A DNA stretch of 64,000 bases from JANQPA01 sp964548175 (GTDB lineage Bacteria; Bacteroidota; Bacteroidia; Chitinophagales; Saprospiraceae): the NCBI GenBank assembly GCA_964548175.1, contig CAZJQS010000028.1, positions 1 to 64,000 of the forward strand, written 5' to 3'. Position 1 is the first letter of the stretch, and every line of letters begins with the position of its first letter. The notes beneath the pieces were generated by a model. The model was given only the letters and a program-made list of their open reading frames with translations, ran no database searches and had not been told where the DNA came from. The position numbers and the translations under genes were made by a program. Below are positions 44,160 through 53,307 of the stretch, piece by piece.

Positions 44160-44771
44160 ATGAAACAACATAAGCTCCTCTATGTCGTAAGGCATGGAGA
44201 AACCAACTTTAACAAGCAAAGCATCATTCAAGGCAGTGGCGTGGACACCAGCCTGAACGAAACCGGACAGATCCAGGCAAGAGCGTTTTTCGAAAAATAT
44301 AAACACGTTCCTTTTGATTTACTCATCACTTCTACCCTGAAAAGAACCCAACAGACCATGCGCCCCTTTATTAAAATGGGTTTGCCCTGGGAGCAAAATC
44401 CATACATCAATGAGATGAACTGGGGTATTCACGAAGGAAAAAAAAGTACGCCGGCCATGGCCCAAATGTATCAAAACATGCTTATCCAATGGAAATCAGG
44501 CAATTTTCACGCCAAACTCAAAGAAGGCGAAAGCGCCATAGAGCTGGCTTTTCGAATACAGCTGTTCATCGATGAGCTCAGGGAAAAACCGCAGGAAAAG
44601 ATCCTCATCTGCAGCCACGGCCGAGCCATGCGCTGCCTGATGTGCCTGCTTAAAGGGGAACCCCTGCATGCCATGGAGAATTACCAACACTCCAATACCG
44701 GACTTTATATCGTCCGATTTGATAAAAATGAATTTCATTTTGAACTGGAAAACGATACCTCGCATTTGTAA
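44160..44771 (+). CDS. histidine phosphatase family protein
   Basis: The start is ATG 44160 (MKQHKLLYVVRHGETNFNKQ), 203 residues. A longer frame from 44082 would run into the divergent GT2 gene. The catalytic RHGE motif is at 11-14 and the second catalytic His is in CSHGRAMRCLM near 158-168. DLLITSTLKRTQQTM near 54-68 is the SxxxRAxxTA-like element. The family contains phosphoglycerate mutases, alpha-ribazole phosphatases and broad-specificity phosphatases, and the substrate cannot be told from sequence. msrA follows 76 bp later. Confidence 0.9.
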   Translation: MKQHKLLYVVRHGETNFNKQSIIQGSGVDTSLNETGQIQARAFFEKYKHVPFDLLITSTLKRTQQTMRPFIKMGLPWEQNPYINEMNWGIHEGKKSTPAMAQMYQNMLIQWKSGNFHAKLKEGESAIELAFRIQLFIDELREKPQEKILICSHGRAMRCLMCLLKGEPLHAMENYQHSNTGLYIVRFDKNEFHFELENDTSHL

Positions 44772-44847
44772 ATAAAGAAGCTCAAATGAAGCTTTGTCCC
44801 TTTTAAACAAGTTCATTGCCAATCACCAATAAATACTTTCAATCAAT

Positions 44848-45396
44848 ATGCAACAACAAAACAAACTGGAAAAAGCTACCCTTGGCGGCGGTTGCTTTTG
44901 GTGCACGGAAGCGATCTTTCAACGCGTAAAAGGCGTGGATTCCGTCGTATCCGGATATGCGGGCGACACGGAAGAAAACGCCGATTATAAAATGGTAAGT
45001 TCCGGTAGGACCAAACACGCCGAAGTAGTCCAGATCACCTTCGATCCTGAGGTCATCTCATTCGACGAAATCCTGGAGATCTTTTTCAGCACCCACGACC
45101 CCACCACCCTCAACCGCCAGGGTAATGATATAGGCCCCCAGTATCGCTCGGTCATCTTTTATCACGACCAGCAACAAAAAGAGGTGGCTGAAAAGGTCAA
45201 AAAAGAAGTGGCCCAGGAGATCTGGGATGACCCCATAGTCACGGAGATCAGTCCCCTGGATGCTTTTTACGGCGGAGAGGAGTATCATCAAAACTATTAT
45301 AATAATGTAGGGATGAGGAACCCTTATTGTTCTTTTGTGATCACGCCGAAAGTGAATAAGTTCAAAAAGCAATTTGCACATTTATTAAAAAAATAG
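44848..45396 (+). CDS. msrA: peptide-methionine (S)-S-oxide reductase
   Basis: MsrA repairs oxidised methionine. The 182-residue product has the catalytic GGGCFWCTEAIFQRVKGV near 13-30 (active Cys16), then VSGYAGD, and DPTTLNRQGNDIGPQYRSVI near 86-105, all family hallmarks. GGEEYHQNYY near 141-150 is also typical. No MsrB domain is fused. A canonical ATG start gives normal length. An unrelated intergenic gap separates it from the transhydrogenase genes. Confidence 0.97.
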   Translation: MQQQNKLEKATLGGGCFWCTEAIFQRVKGVDSVVSGYAGDTEENADYKMVSSGRTKHAEVVQITFDPEVISFDEILEIFFSTHDPTTLNRQGNDIGPQYRSVIFYHDQQQKEVAEKVKKEVAQEIWDDPIVTEISPLDAFYGGEEYHQNYYNNVGMRNPYCSFVITPKVNKFKKQFAHLLKK

Positions 45397-45562
45397 GTCA
45401 ATAGATTTTGATTACACGGAATAAAGTAATTTTTGTATACTAAGCATAGATTCGTTACCTTACCTGTGTTAAAATTCGCACACAGGTTCTGTCGGCCTGT
45501 CCGGCTAAAACATTATTAGCGAACTTTCAAATCTTTTCTTTTTTAAATAGGCTTCATACATT

Positions 45563-46660
45563 ATGAAATTAGGCGTTTTAAAAGAACAGCTATTTAAGCG
45601 GGTTGCCATCGTGCCGGAAACGGTCCCGAAGTTGAAAACCCTGGGGCTGGAAGTCCTCCTTGAATCCGATGCCGGCTTGCAAGCTATGCACAATAATGAA
45701 TCCTACAGCGAACAAGGCGCTACTATTGCTGACCGCAAAACCGTCCTGGAGCAAGCCGACCTCCTGCTTAGCATCGCCCCTCCCTCAGATGAAGAGCTCA
45801 AGAGCCTCAGAAAAGAGGTCATACTCTTGTCGCAGTTCGAACCTTTCAATGATCCCGAGGTTACGACTAAATTGCAGGAGCTGGGGCTTAGGGCTTTCAG
45901 CTTTGACATGATCCCGCGAACAACCCTTGCCCAGTCTATGGACATTTTATCTTCCATGGCTTCTATTGCCGGATACAAAGCTGTCCTGACGGCTGCACAT
46001 CATCTGCCCAGGTATTTTCCTATGCTGATCACGGCAGCGGGCAGTGTTCGTCCGGCTACGGTGCTGGTTCTGGGGGCAGGAGTTGCGGGCTTGCAGGCTA
46101 TTGCTACTGCCCGGAGGCTGGGCGCCATGGTGGAAGCTTTTGACACCCGTTCGGCCGCCAAAGAAGAAGTAAAAAGCTTAGGGGGCAAGTTCATTGAAAT
46201 AGAAGGCGCCAAAGACGATACTTCCGCCGGCGGATATGCGGTAGAGCAGTCCGAGGATTTCCTCAGAAGACAACGCGAGGAAGTTCAGAGGAGAGCCATG
46301 AAGGCCGATGTGATCATTACCACGGCTCAGGTACGCGGCAGAACGGCGCCCCTACTGGTGCCCAAATCAACCGTTGAGCAGATGCGGCCCGGATCCGTTA
46401 TTGTGGACCTGGCCGCCTCCACAGGCGGCAACTGTGAGCTGACAGAAGATAACCGAATCATTCAGTTCAACCATGTAACCATTATCGGCAACTCTTTCCT
46501 GGCGGATGATATGCCACAGGACGCCAGCCTCCTGTACAGCAATAATGTACTCAATTTCATCAAGGTCTGGATCAAAGACGGAGCGCTGAACCTGGATATG
46601 GACAATGAGATCGTTGCTTCAGCCTTATTTACGGCCAAAAAGGACGAGGTCAGTTCTTAA
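45563..46660 (+). CDS. pntAA: NAD(P) transhydrogenase subunit alpha part 1
   Basis: This is the NAD(H)-binding domain I of proton-translocating transhydrogenase, which moves hydride between NADH and NADP+ using the proton gradient. The 365-residue product starts with MKLGVLKEQLFKRVAIVPET, and has the Rossmann motif VLVLGAGVAGLQAIATARRL near 169-188 and TTAQVRGRTAPLLVP near 255-269. The protein stops where domain II would begin, so this is the three-subunit arrangement (as in Rhodospirillum rubrum), completed by the next two genes. Spacing to pntAB is 45 bp. Confidence 0.95.
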   Translation: MKLGVLKEQLFKRVAIVPETVPKLKTLGLEVLLESDAGLQAMHNNESYSEQGATIADRKTVLEQADLLLSIAPPSDEELKSLRKEVILLSQFEPFNDPEVTTKLQELGLRAFSFDMIPRTTLAQSMDILSSMASIAGYKAVLTAAHHLPRYFPMLITAAGSVRPATVLVLGAGVAGLQAIATARRLGAMVEAFDTRSAAKEEVKSLGGKFIEIEGAKDDTSAGGYAVEQSEDFLRRQREEVQRRAMKADVIITTAQVRGRTAPLLVPKSTVEQMRPGSVIVDLAASTGGNCELTEDNRIIQFNHVTIIGNSFLADDMPQDASLLYSNNVLNFIKVWIKDGALNLDMDNEIVASALFTAKKDEVSS

Positions 46661-46705
46661 TCATTTTGAGGCTATTTCAAACCAGCCAAAAGAAGAAATA
46701 AAAAT

Positions 46706-47017
46706 ATGGAAACGTTCTATCAATTTTTTAACGATAACCTCCTGCTCATATACCTGCTGCTGTTCACTATCATACTTGGGTTTGAGGTCATTTCTAAAGT
46801 GCCTACGGTGTTGCATACCCCGCTTATGTCCGGCGCCAACGCCATCAGCGGTGTGGTAATCATCGGAGCCATCATTCTGGTCCGGCAGGCAGCACCTGAT
46901 GACTACCTGACGCTGGGACTGGGAATGCTGGGCATCATCCTCGGCATGGTCAATGTAATGGGTGGTTTTGCCGTTACGGACCGCATGCTTGAAATGTTTA
47001 AAAAAAAGAAAAAGTAA
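46706..47017 (+). CDS. pntAB: NAD(P) transhydrogenase subunit alpha part 2
   Basis: This is a 103-residue membrane subunit carrying part of the proton-conducting domain II. It has three hydrophobic helices (about 8-28, 46-60 and 68-92). Motifs are FEVISKVPTVLHTPLMSGAN near 24-43, which is the conserved TPLMSGANAISG element, and LGMLGIILGMVNVMGGFAVT near 71-90. The basic end FKKKKK is cytoplasmic. It lies between pntAA and pntB with gaps of 45 and 6 bp. Confidence 0.94.
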   Translation: METFYQFFNDNLLLIYLLLFTIILGFEVISKVPTVLHTPLMSGANAISGVVIIGAIILVRQAAPDDYLTLGLGMLGIILGMVNVMGGFAVTDRMLEMFKKKKK

Positions 47018-47023
47018 AAGACA

Positions 47024-48427
47024 ATGGCAATAGATACTCTCATTAATTTCAGCTTCTTGATCGGCGCCGTGTTTTTTGTATGGGGCCTCCGCTTGTTGAG
47101 CTCCCCGGATTCAGCACGCCGCGGCAATATCCTGGCGGGTATCGGCATGAGCATCGGCATCATTGCCAGTATGCTGATGCCAATAGCGGGCGCGTCGAAT
47201 AATTACGGCTGGATCGCCGGCGGCATCGCCATCGGCGGCATCGTCGGTTATACCTCCGCGAGGCGGATCAAGATGACTGCTATGCCCCAGATGGTTTCAG
47301 TTTTTAACGGATTGGGAGGGGCCTGCGCAGTCGTCCTTTCTATGGCGGAGTTGATCCATTATTATGACGGCTCCGTGAGCATGACCGGCGGGCAAGTCCT
47401 GATCGCCCTGCTGGCCGTACTCATCGGTGGTGTGGCTTTTACCGGTAGTATGCTGGCTTTTGCCAAGCTGGAAGGACTGGTATGGGACAATACCCTGACT
47501 CTGCCCAAACACAATATCATCAATATTATTTTGCTGGTCGCTACGCTCGGACTGGCGGTATTCGTCCTGCTTCAGGGCGTAGAAGGTGGTCTGCTTTGGG
47601 CCATTATCCTGTTGGTGCTGACCTTAATCTACGGCGTTTCTTTTGTTGCACCCATCGGCGGCGCCGATATGCCGGTGGTCATTTCTTTGCTGAACTCATT
47701 TACCGGCCTTTCTGCTGCGGCAGCCGGACTGATTTACAACAATCAGATCATGCTGGTCGGCGGCATCCTGGTCGGCGCCTCAGGCACTATCCTGACCGTG
47801 TTGATGTGCGAGGCAATGAACCGCTCGCTGATCAACGTGATCGTAGGGGGCTTTGGAGGTGGAGGAGGCAGCGCTAAAGGCGCAGACGGCCCTCAGGTGG
47901 TCAAGGAAGTTTCCGCAAGTGACCTGGCCATACAGCTGTATTACTCCCAGTCCGTCATGTTCGTCCCGGGATATGGCCTGGCTGTGGCCCAGGCTCAAAA
48001 AGTCTGTAAAGAGGTCGATGATCTGCTGGAAGCCAACGGCGTAGAGGTGAAATATGCCATTCATCCGGTAGCGGGCCGCATGCCCGGCCATATGAACGTT
48101 CTACTGGCCGAAGCGGATGTCCCCTACCCTAAATTACTTGACCTTGAAGATGCTAATGCTGCTCTTCCCAGCACTGATGTCGTGATCATCGTCGGAGCGA
48201 ATGATGTGGTAAATCCCGCCGCCGAGGACGATCCCGGCAGCCCTATCTACGGCATGCCGGTACTGAAAGTCTGGGAAGCCAAACACATCGTAGTACTCAA
48301 GCGAAGCATGCGTCCTGGATATGCCGGTATTGAAAACCAGCTCTTTTTCCACGAAAAAAACAAGATGTATTTCGGAGATGCCAAGGAATCGCTGAGCAAG
48401 CTGGTGGGAGAGTTGAAAAAGCTTTAA
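47024..48427 (+). CDS. pntB: NAD(P) transhydrogenase subunit beta
   Basis: This is a 467-residue protein. The N-terminal half (about 1-270) is membrane-embedded domain II with 8-9 helices (FVAPIGGADMPVVISLLNSF near 207-226). The C-terminal part (about 290-467) is the NADP(H)-binding domain III with VPGYGLAVAQAQKVCKEVDD near 314-333, YAIHPVAGRMPGHMNVLLAE near 344-363, and IIVGANDVVNPAAEDDPGSP near 388-407. The complete set pntAA-pntAB-pntB is an operon. Its usual role is NADPH supply at the expense of proton-motive force. Confidence 0.95.
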   Translation: MAIDTLINFSFLIGAVFFVWGLRLLSSPDSARRGNILAGIGMSIGIIASMLMPIAGASNNYGWIAGGIAIGGIVGYTSARRIKMTAMPQMVSVFNGLGGACAVVLSMAELIHYYDGSVSMTGGQVLIALLAVLIGGVAFTGSMLAFAKLEGLVWDNTLTLPKHNIINIILLVATLGLAVFVLLQGVEGGLLWAIILLVLTLIYGVSFVAPIGGADMPVVISLLNSFTGLSAAAAGLIYNNQIMLVGGILVGASGTILTVLMCEAMNRSLINVIVGGFGGGGGSAKGADGPQVVKEVSASDLAIQLYYSQSVMFVPGYGLAVAQAQKVCKEVDDLLEANGVEVKYAIHPVAGRMPGHMNVLLAEADVPYPKLLDLEDANAALPSTDVVIIVGANDVVNPAAEDDPGSPIYGMPVLKVWEAKHIVVLKRSMRPGYAGIENQLFFHEKNKMYFGDAKESLSKLVGELKKL

Positions 48428-48455
48428 GTTATCGAACCGCTTAGCTACTGAGTTA

Positions 48456-48609
48456 AGGTTGTCTCAAAAGACCTACGGCCTTATTTCGCTACCAATAATA
48501 TATTTTTTAGCGGTATTTTGGAGAAAAATTGAAGTTTTTCCTCCAAAATACCGCTAAAAAAGAAATTTATTAAGCTGCGAAAAGCTAAAGGATGCTTTTG
48601 AGACAGCCT
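48456..48609. repeat. 154-bp inverted-repeat element with near-perfect inner hairpin
   Basis: The inner arms 48503-48528 and 48535-48561 pair over 26 bp with a single one-base insertion (arm TTTTTTAGCGGTATTTTGG). The ends AGGTTGTCTCAAAAG (48456-48470) and CTTTTGAGACAGCCT (48595-48609) are inverted copies with one difference. The same end sequence returns at 53176-53240 and, in part, at about 52427-52474. It is likely a non-autonomous mobile palindrome. Confidence 0.75.
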
Positions 48610-48714
48610 CTAGCTAAAAGAACTTTTCAAATACAAAGATTTTAATCTGAAAAATATAGCTTATACGGCCGTTTATTGTTAAATTGATGACAGTTATAAT
48701 CAAAAAATATAATC

Positions 48715-49674
48715 ATGTTTGATCCCACAATGTTATTAATACTCATATTTATTGGCCTGCTGATCTTCTTTTCAGGTATTTTCACCGTGAAACAACAAAC
48801 GTCAGCCATCGTAGAAAGACTTGGACGTTTTCACAGCATTAAACGTCCAGGGCTGCAGTTTAAAATTCCGTTCATCGACCGGGTCGCCGGAAGGGTTAAT
48901 CTAAAAATCCAGCAACTTGATGTTCAGGTAGAAACCAAAACGCATGATAACGTATTCGTTAAACTGCGTGTGTCAGTCCAGTATCTCGTCCTTCCTGAAA
49001 AAATTTATGATGCTTTTTACCGGTTAGAAAATTCGCATGAACAAATTACGGCCTACGTGTTTGATACGGTTCGTGCTGAGGTTCCCAAGATGATCCTGGA
49101 TGATGTTTTCGAGCGCAAGGACGACATTGCCGTCGCCATCCGCCGTGACCTGAAAGAAGCCATGAACACCTACGGCTATGATATCATCAAAGCCCTGGTA
49201 ACAGATATCGATCCCGATCATTCGGTGAAAACAGCCATGAACCGCATCAATGCAGCAGACCGGGAGAAAAGAGCAGCTGAATTTGAAGGAGAGGCAGAAA
49301 GGATTCGCATCGTGGCCAAAGCCAAAGCCGAAGCCGAAAGCAAGCGCCTGCAAGGACAAGGTATCGCCGATCAGCGTCGGGAAATCGCCAAGGGACTGGA
49401 AGAGTCCGTGGATATTCTAAATAAGGTCGGCATCAACTCTCAGGAAGCTTCCGCATTGATCGTCGTAACACAGCATTATGATACTATGCAGGCCATGGGC
49501 GAAAACTCCAACAGCAACCTGATCTTATTGCCGAATACGCCTTCCGCCGGTAGCGATATGCTGGGGCAAATGACGGCTTCCTTCGTAGCTTCTCAACAAT
49601 TGGGCGAAGAAATGAAAAAGGCAGATAACGAGAAGAAAAAGGAAAAGCTGAAAATGCCGCCGCCACCAAGATAA
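48715..49674 (+). CDS. SPFH domain (stomatin/QmcA-like) membrane protein
   Basis: This is a 319-residue inner-membrane protein with an N-terminal transmembrane helix (about 5-24; LLILIFIGLLIFFSGIFTV) and a band-7/SPFH domain (about 25-200; QTSAIVERLGRFHSIKRPGL, LRVSVQYLVLPE, VRAEVPKMILDDVFERKDDI). A long helical region follows (AKAKAEAESKRLQGQGIADQ) and an Ala/Lys-rich tail. The family acts as membrane scaffolds for proteases and lipid microdomains. The last residues (KKEKLKMPPPPR) are basic and proline-rich. No NfeD partner gene is adjacent. A terminator-like hairpin follows at 49713-49750. Confidence 0.92.
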   Translation: MFDPTMLLILIFIGLLIFFSGIFTVKQQTSAIVERLGRFHSIKRPGLQFKIPFIDRVAGRVNLKIQQLDVQVETKTHDNVFVKLRVSVQYLVLPEKIYDAFYRLENSHEQITAYVFDTVRAEVPKMILDDVFERKDDIAVAIRRDLKEAMNTYGYDIIKALVTDIDPDHSVKTAMNRINAADREKRAAEFEGEAERIRIVAKAKAEAESKRLQGQGIADQRREIAKGLEESVDILNKVGINSQEASALIVVTQHYDTMQAMGENSNSNLILLPNTPSAGSDMLGQMTASFVASQQLGEEMKKADNEKKKEKLKMPPPPR

Positions 49675-49712
49675 AGTCTTTAAATTAGACAAGCTCTTTA
49701 TGGGCTTTCCTG

Positions 49713-49750
49713 AAGGCCGTAAGACCACAAACTTCTTACGGCCTTTCTTA
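49713..49750 (+). terminator. intrinsic terminator after the SPFH gene
   Basis: AAGGCCGTAAG (49713-49723) pairs with CTTACGGCCTT (49735-49745), 11 bp, followed by TCTTATT. It lies 38 bp after the SPFH stop codon. Confidence 0.75.
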
Positions 49751-49863
49751 TTAAAAATATGTCAAAGTTGGATTAGTATGCTGATTTCACCCATTTATTG
49801 TTTTATTTTTCGACATTAATCAAACTATTGACTTTCTATAAATTTTTCAAAATCAATATTGGA

Positions 49864-52416
49864 ATGAAAAAGCTACTCACTACCACACTAAGTATGCTGC
49901 TGGCGTTATTCCTGTTCCTTCCCCTTCAGGCGCAGGATGATACGCCTACAGAAAAAAGCGACTCTACTAAAACGGAAGAAAAAGCCAAAAAGAAAAACGG
50001 AAAAACGTATACAGACATCATTACCGATGAGGCCGAAAGCAACGAAGGATTGTTCACCGTTCATAAAGTGAAAGGCAAATATTATTTTGAGGTGCCCAAC
50101 GAGGTGATAGGCAAGGACATTCTGCTGATCAGCCGCATCTCCGGCCATGTCAAAGGACTGAACTTCGGCGGCGCCGGCATGAAAGCAGGCGGAGAAAAGA
50201 TCGTTCGTTTTCAAAAACACGACGATAAGCTCCTGCTGCGCTACTTCTCCTATGACGTCGTAGCCGATGATGATGATCCGGTAAAAAAATCGGTGGAAAA
50301 CAATACCTTCGAACCCATCATCGAGGCTTTTAAGATCGAAACAGAGAATGAGGATTCTACCGCCGTAGTCATCGATGTGACTTCCTTTTTTACCTCCGAC
50401 ATAGCTGTGATCGGCCCGCAACTCAACGAAGCCCAGCGCAGAAGATTCAGCATAAAAGGACTCGATAAGAACCGCTCGCTCATCAACCACATGAAAGCTT
50501 ATCCTAGAAACGTGGAGGTTCGACATATTATGACTTACCGCAGCGATAACCCTCCTTCAAACCGCCAGACGGAAACGCTTTCCCTGGAAATGAACCAGTC
50601 TTTCATCTTACTGCCCGATGATCCCTGGAAAATGCGCTACGCAGATGAGCGCGTCGGTTATTTCAGCACTTCCAAGACCAACTACAGCTGGGATGAACAC
50701 AAAGCAGAAACCCGCAGACTGATCGACCGCTGGCGCCTGGATCCTAAAGATCCGGACGCTTACTTCAGAGGTGAATTAGTAGAGCCTAAAAAGCCCATCG
50801 TATATTACATCGATCCGGGAACACCCATGAAATGGCGCAAGTACCTCAAACAAGGCATTGAAGACTGGCAGCCTGCTTTCGAAGCCGCGGGTTTTAAAAA
50901 TGCCATCATCGCGAAAGATCCTCCTTCTCCGGAGGAAGATCCGGAATGGAGCCCGGAGGATGTGCGCTATTCTGTAGTTCGTTACATCACCACCGATATT
51001 CAAAATGCACAGGGACCACACGTTTCCGACCCCCGTACCGGCGAGATCCTCGAAAGCGATATTTTGTGGTACCACAACGTTATGAACCTGCTGCGAAACT
51101 GGTTCTTCGTGCAAACGGCCGCCGTCAACCCCAACGCTCAAAAGCCTAAGTTCAGCGACGAACTGATGGGCGAACTGATCCGTTTTGTGGCGGCACATGA
51201 AGTGGGTCACACCCTTGGCTTCCCGCACAATATGGGCGCCAGCGTAGCTTATCCAGTCGATTCCCTTAGAAAAGCCGGCTTTGTACAGCGCATGGGCGTG
51301 GCTCCTTCCATTATGGATTACGCTCGCTTCAATTACGTCGCTCAGCCGGAGGACGAGGGCGCCGGGCTGTTTCCTAAAGTCGGTCCTTACGACAAATGGG
51401 CCACCGAATGGGGCTATCGCCTCATTCAGGGCGCCGATACACCCGAAGAAGAAGTGGCCACCCTCAATAAGTGGATCGAAGAAAAAGCCGACAATCCCAT
51501 CTATCGCTTCGGACAGAGTAGCTTTACCGACCCTTCTTCACAAACAGAAGATGTCGGTGGTGACCCGGTCGAAGCTTCCGACCTGGGTATTAAAAACCTT
51601 AAGCGTATTAAGGATGAACTGATCAACTGGGGAACCGTTGAAGGCGAAGATTACGAGGATCTGAGCGAATTATTCCAGAACATCGCCGGCCAGTTCCGCA
51701 GATACATGGGTCATGTCGCCAATAATGTGGGCGGAAAATACGAATACGATAAGAAAGCAGGCCAGGATGGTCCGGTGTATTATTTTGTATCTAAAGACAA
51801 CCAGCGCCGGGCCGTAAACTTTTTGAACCGCCAGATCTTCAACACTCCCGTTTGGATGGTGGATAAGGACATCTACGGCAAAACGGGGATCGATCCCGCA
51901 AATGTCATTCGCGGTTTGCAATCCTACACGCTGAACACCTTGTTCAGAAGCGATCGCATGCAGCGTATGACCGAAGATGAAGCCCTGAACGGGGACGATG
52001 CCTACACCATGGCAGACCTTTTTGACGATACCCGCTCAGCCGTATTCGCCGAATTGGCAAGCGGGGTGGAGATCGACAGATTCCGCCGCGCTATGCAGCG
52101 TTTGTATATCGACAAAATGGGCGAACTGATCATGTCTGATACCAATGACGAATTGGACGTAAAGGCCCTGGCTCGTGGAACACTGGATGAATTGAAAGAC
52201 GATATCGAAAAGGCCGCTAAAAAAGCAGACGACATGACGGAAATTCACCTGGATGACCTGCTGGCCCGCATCGAAATGATCGAGGACATCGAAATTGCTA
52301 AGGTGAGTGGCAATAATGGTGGGCCGAGAGCCATTAACAATGTATCAGCAGAAGATTATTACAACGAGTTTAATTGTTGGGAAAATGATCTGAGCTGGAT
52401 CTTTGAACAGCATTAA
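49864..52416 (+). CDS. zinc-dependent metalloprotease (DUF5117/DUF5118 type)
   Basis: The start is ATG 49864, with signal peptide MKKLLTTTLSMLLALFLFLP and cleavage after LQAQ; the product has 850 residues. Two N-terminal domains (about 40-400) resemble the DUF5118/DUF5117 pair found in Bacteroidota proteases (EVPNEVIGKDILLISRIS, YYIDPGTPMKWRKYLKQGI). The catalytic zincin motif HEVGHTLGFPHNMGAS is near 445-460 and fits HExxHxxGxxHN, with the third His present. SIMDYARFNYVAQPEDEGAG near 480-500 holds the Met-turn region. The C-terminal domain is helical. No T9SS domain is visible, so it may stay periplasmic or on the outer membrane. It begins 0.1 kb after the SPFH terminator. Confidence 0.92.
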   Translation: MKKLLTTTLSMLLALFLFLPLQAQDDTPTEKSDSTKTEEKAKKKNGKTYTDIITDEAESNEGLFTVHKVKGKYYFEVPNEVIGKDILLISRISGHVKGLNFGGAGMKAGGEKIVRFQKHDDKLLLRYFSYDVVADDDDPVKKSVENNTFEPIIEAFKIETENEDSTAVVIDVTSFFTSDIAVIGPQLNEAQRRRFSIKGLDKNRSLINHMKAYPRNVEVRHIMTYRSDNPPSNRQTETLSLEMNQSFILLPDDPWKMRYADERVGYFSTSKTNYSWDEHKAETRRLIDRWRLDPKDPDAYFRGELVEPKKPIVYYIDPGTPMKWRKYLKQGIEDWQPAFEAAGFKNAIIAKDPPSPEEDPEWSPEDVRYSVVRYITTDIQNAQGPHVSDPRTGEILESDILWYHNVMNLLRNWFFVQTAAVNPNAQKPKFSDELMGELIRFVAAHEVGHTLGFPHNMGASVAYPVDSLRKAGFVQRMGVAPSIMDYARFNYVAQPEDEGAGLFPKVGPYDKWATEWGYRLIQGADTPEEEVATLNKWIEEKADNPIYRFGQSSFTDPSSQTEDVGGDPVEASDLGIKNLKRIKDELINWGTVEGEDYEDLSELFQNIAGQFRRYMGHVANNVGGKYEYDKKAGQDGPVYYFVSKDNQRRAVNFLNRQIFNTPVWMVDKDIYGKTGIDPANVIRGLQSYTLNTLFRSDRMQRMTEDEALNGDDAYTMADLFDDTRSAVFAELASGVEIDRFRRAMQRLYIDKMGELIMSDTNDELDVKALARGTLDELKDDIEKAAKKADDMTEIHLDDLLARIEMIEDIEIAKVSGNNGGPRAINNVSAEDYYNEFNCWENDLSWIFEQH

Positions 52417-52425
52417 GAAGATGTA

Positions 52426-52474
52426 AAATGAATGAGGTTGTAGGATGTTTTTGAGACAGCCTCATTCATTTTTT
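52426..52474. terminator. terminator hairpin between convergent genes
   Basis: AATGAATGAGGTTGT (about 52429-52443) pairs with ACAGCCTCATTCATT (about 52456-52470), with one G-T pair, followed by TTTT. The arms contain the AGGTTGT/ACAGCCT ends of the repeat family seen at 48456 and 53176, so a repeat end has been recruited as a terminator. It separates the metalloprotease gene from the convergent beta-barrel gene. Confidence 0.6.
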
Positions 52475-53140
52475 CACGATCGGTATCAAAAACCCAAGAT
52501 TAAAACTCTTCCCCTCATTATAAACCCCTGTTTCCTGGCCGGGAAAAAGGTCCTTTACCCCGAGATAATACCGAAACTCAATGAAGATCTTCTTTTCGTT
52601 AGTGATGTGCTTTTCCAATCCCATTCCCAGGTTCATCCCGAAATCCCAGCCGGCCACTTCCAGGTCTTCCAGTACCAGCTTTTCCTGCACGACCTGATTG
52701 TTTTCTTTCCATAAAGAGGAATAGGCCGCCAGGGCATATCCAATTTTCGGGCCGACCAGAGCATATAAATTGGCGCCCGGAATATTGAGCTTCATTTTAA
52801 ATAGAAAAGGGACCTCAATATAAGAAATGACCGGCCGGACATAATTGCCGTTTTGCGGCAGCAATTGCAACAGATCAAGGTTTTCCCTTTTGACATAAAT
52901 GACCTCCGTCTGCCAGGAATAAAAGTCATTTTTTACCCACTCGATCACTCCCGCAGCTCTAAAATCCACCTGATCGTACAAGTCGGCGCCTCCGCTCAAA
53001 CCGATATAAGTTTGACTTTTTGCCATAGGCGAAAAAAGACAAAGTATCAGGACCAGAAAAAAAAGACGGAAAAATGAGCCCAAGAGGCTGCCAAAAAAAG
53101 GAAGGACATCAGGAACACGGGCATGGTCAGTATTCATCAT
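52466..53140 (-). CDS. outer membrane beta-barrel protein (PorT-like)
   Basis: This is a 224-residue protein with a hydrophobic signal region (about 20-42; RLFFLVLILCLFSPMAKSQ). Mature strands are typical of small OmpW/PorT-like barrels: YIGLSGGADLYDQVDFRAAG near 45-64, SYIEVPFLFKMKLNIPGANL, GPKIGYALAAYSS and the C-terminal FNLGFLIPIVKK. The true start may be a few codons inside, because the first 20 residues (MMNTDHARVPDVLPFFGSLL) precede the signal. Function is unknown; the family is common in Bacteroidota. It shares its 3' region with the terminator hairpin above. Confidence 0.8.
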   Translation of the reverse strand: MMNTDHARVPDVLPFFGSLLGSFFRLFFLVLILCLFSPMAKSQTYIGLSGGADLYDQVDFRAAGVIEWVKNDFYSWQTEVIYVKRENLDLLQLLPQNGNYVRPVISYIEVPFLFKMKLNIPGANLYALVGPKIGYALAAYSSLWKENNQVVQEKLVLEDLEVAGWDFGMNLGMGLEKHITNEKKIFIEFRYYLGVKDLFPGQETGVYNEGKSFNLGFLIPIVKK

Positions 53141-53175
53141 GAGTTACAGATCAGCTTTCGGGTATAAAATGTGAT

Positions 53176-53240
53176 GGAGGCTGTCTAGAAAGTCTTTTTT
53201 GACGCTGCAAACGGTCAGAGTGTCCTTTTAGACAACCTCC
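53176..53240. repeat. 65-bp inverted-repeat element
   Basis: GGAGGCTGTCTAGAAAG (53176-53192) and CTTTTAGACAACCTCC (53225-53240) are inverted copies. The ends are the same as those of the 48456-48609 element (AGGCTGTCTcAAAAG type), but the inner hairpin is absent. It lies between the barrel gene and the overlapping small-gene pair. Confidence 0.65.
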
Positions 53241-53307
53241 CCTCTTTAGTCAGAACGGGAAAATCGTTAATGTAGTGTATGATGAAGAAAATTTAGCTTC
53301 CCGCCTT

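Noticed and set aside
45463..45486. CCTGTGT/ACACAGG hairpin before pntAA as a riboswitch or terminator
   Set aside because: Only 7 bp of stem, no T-run and no recognisable aptamer pattern.
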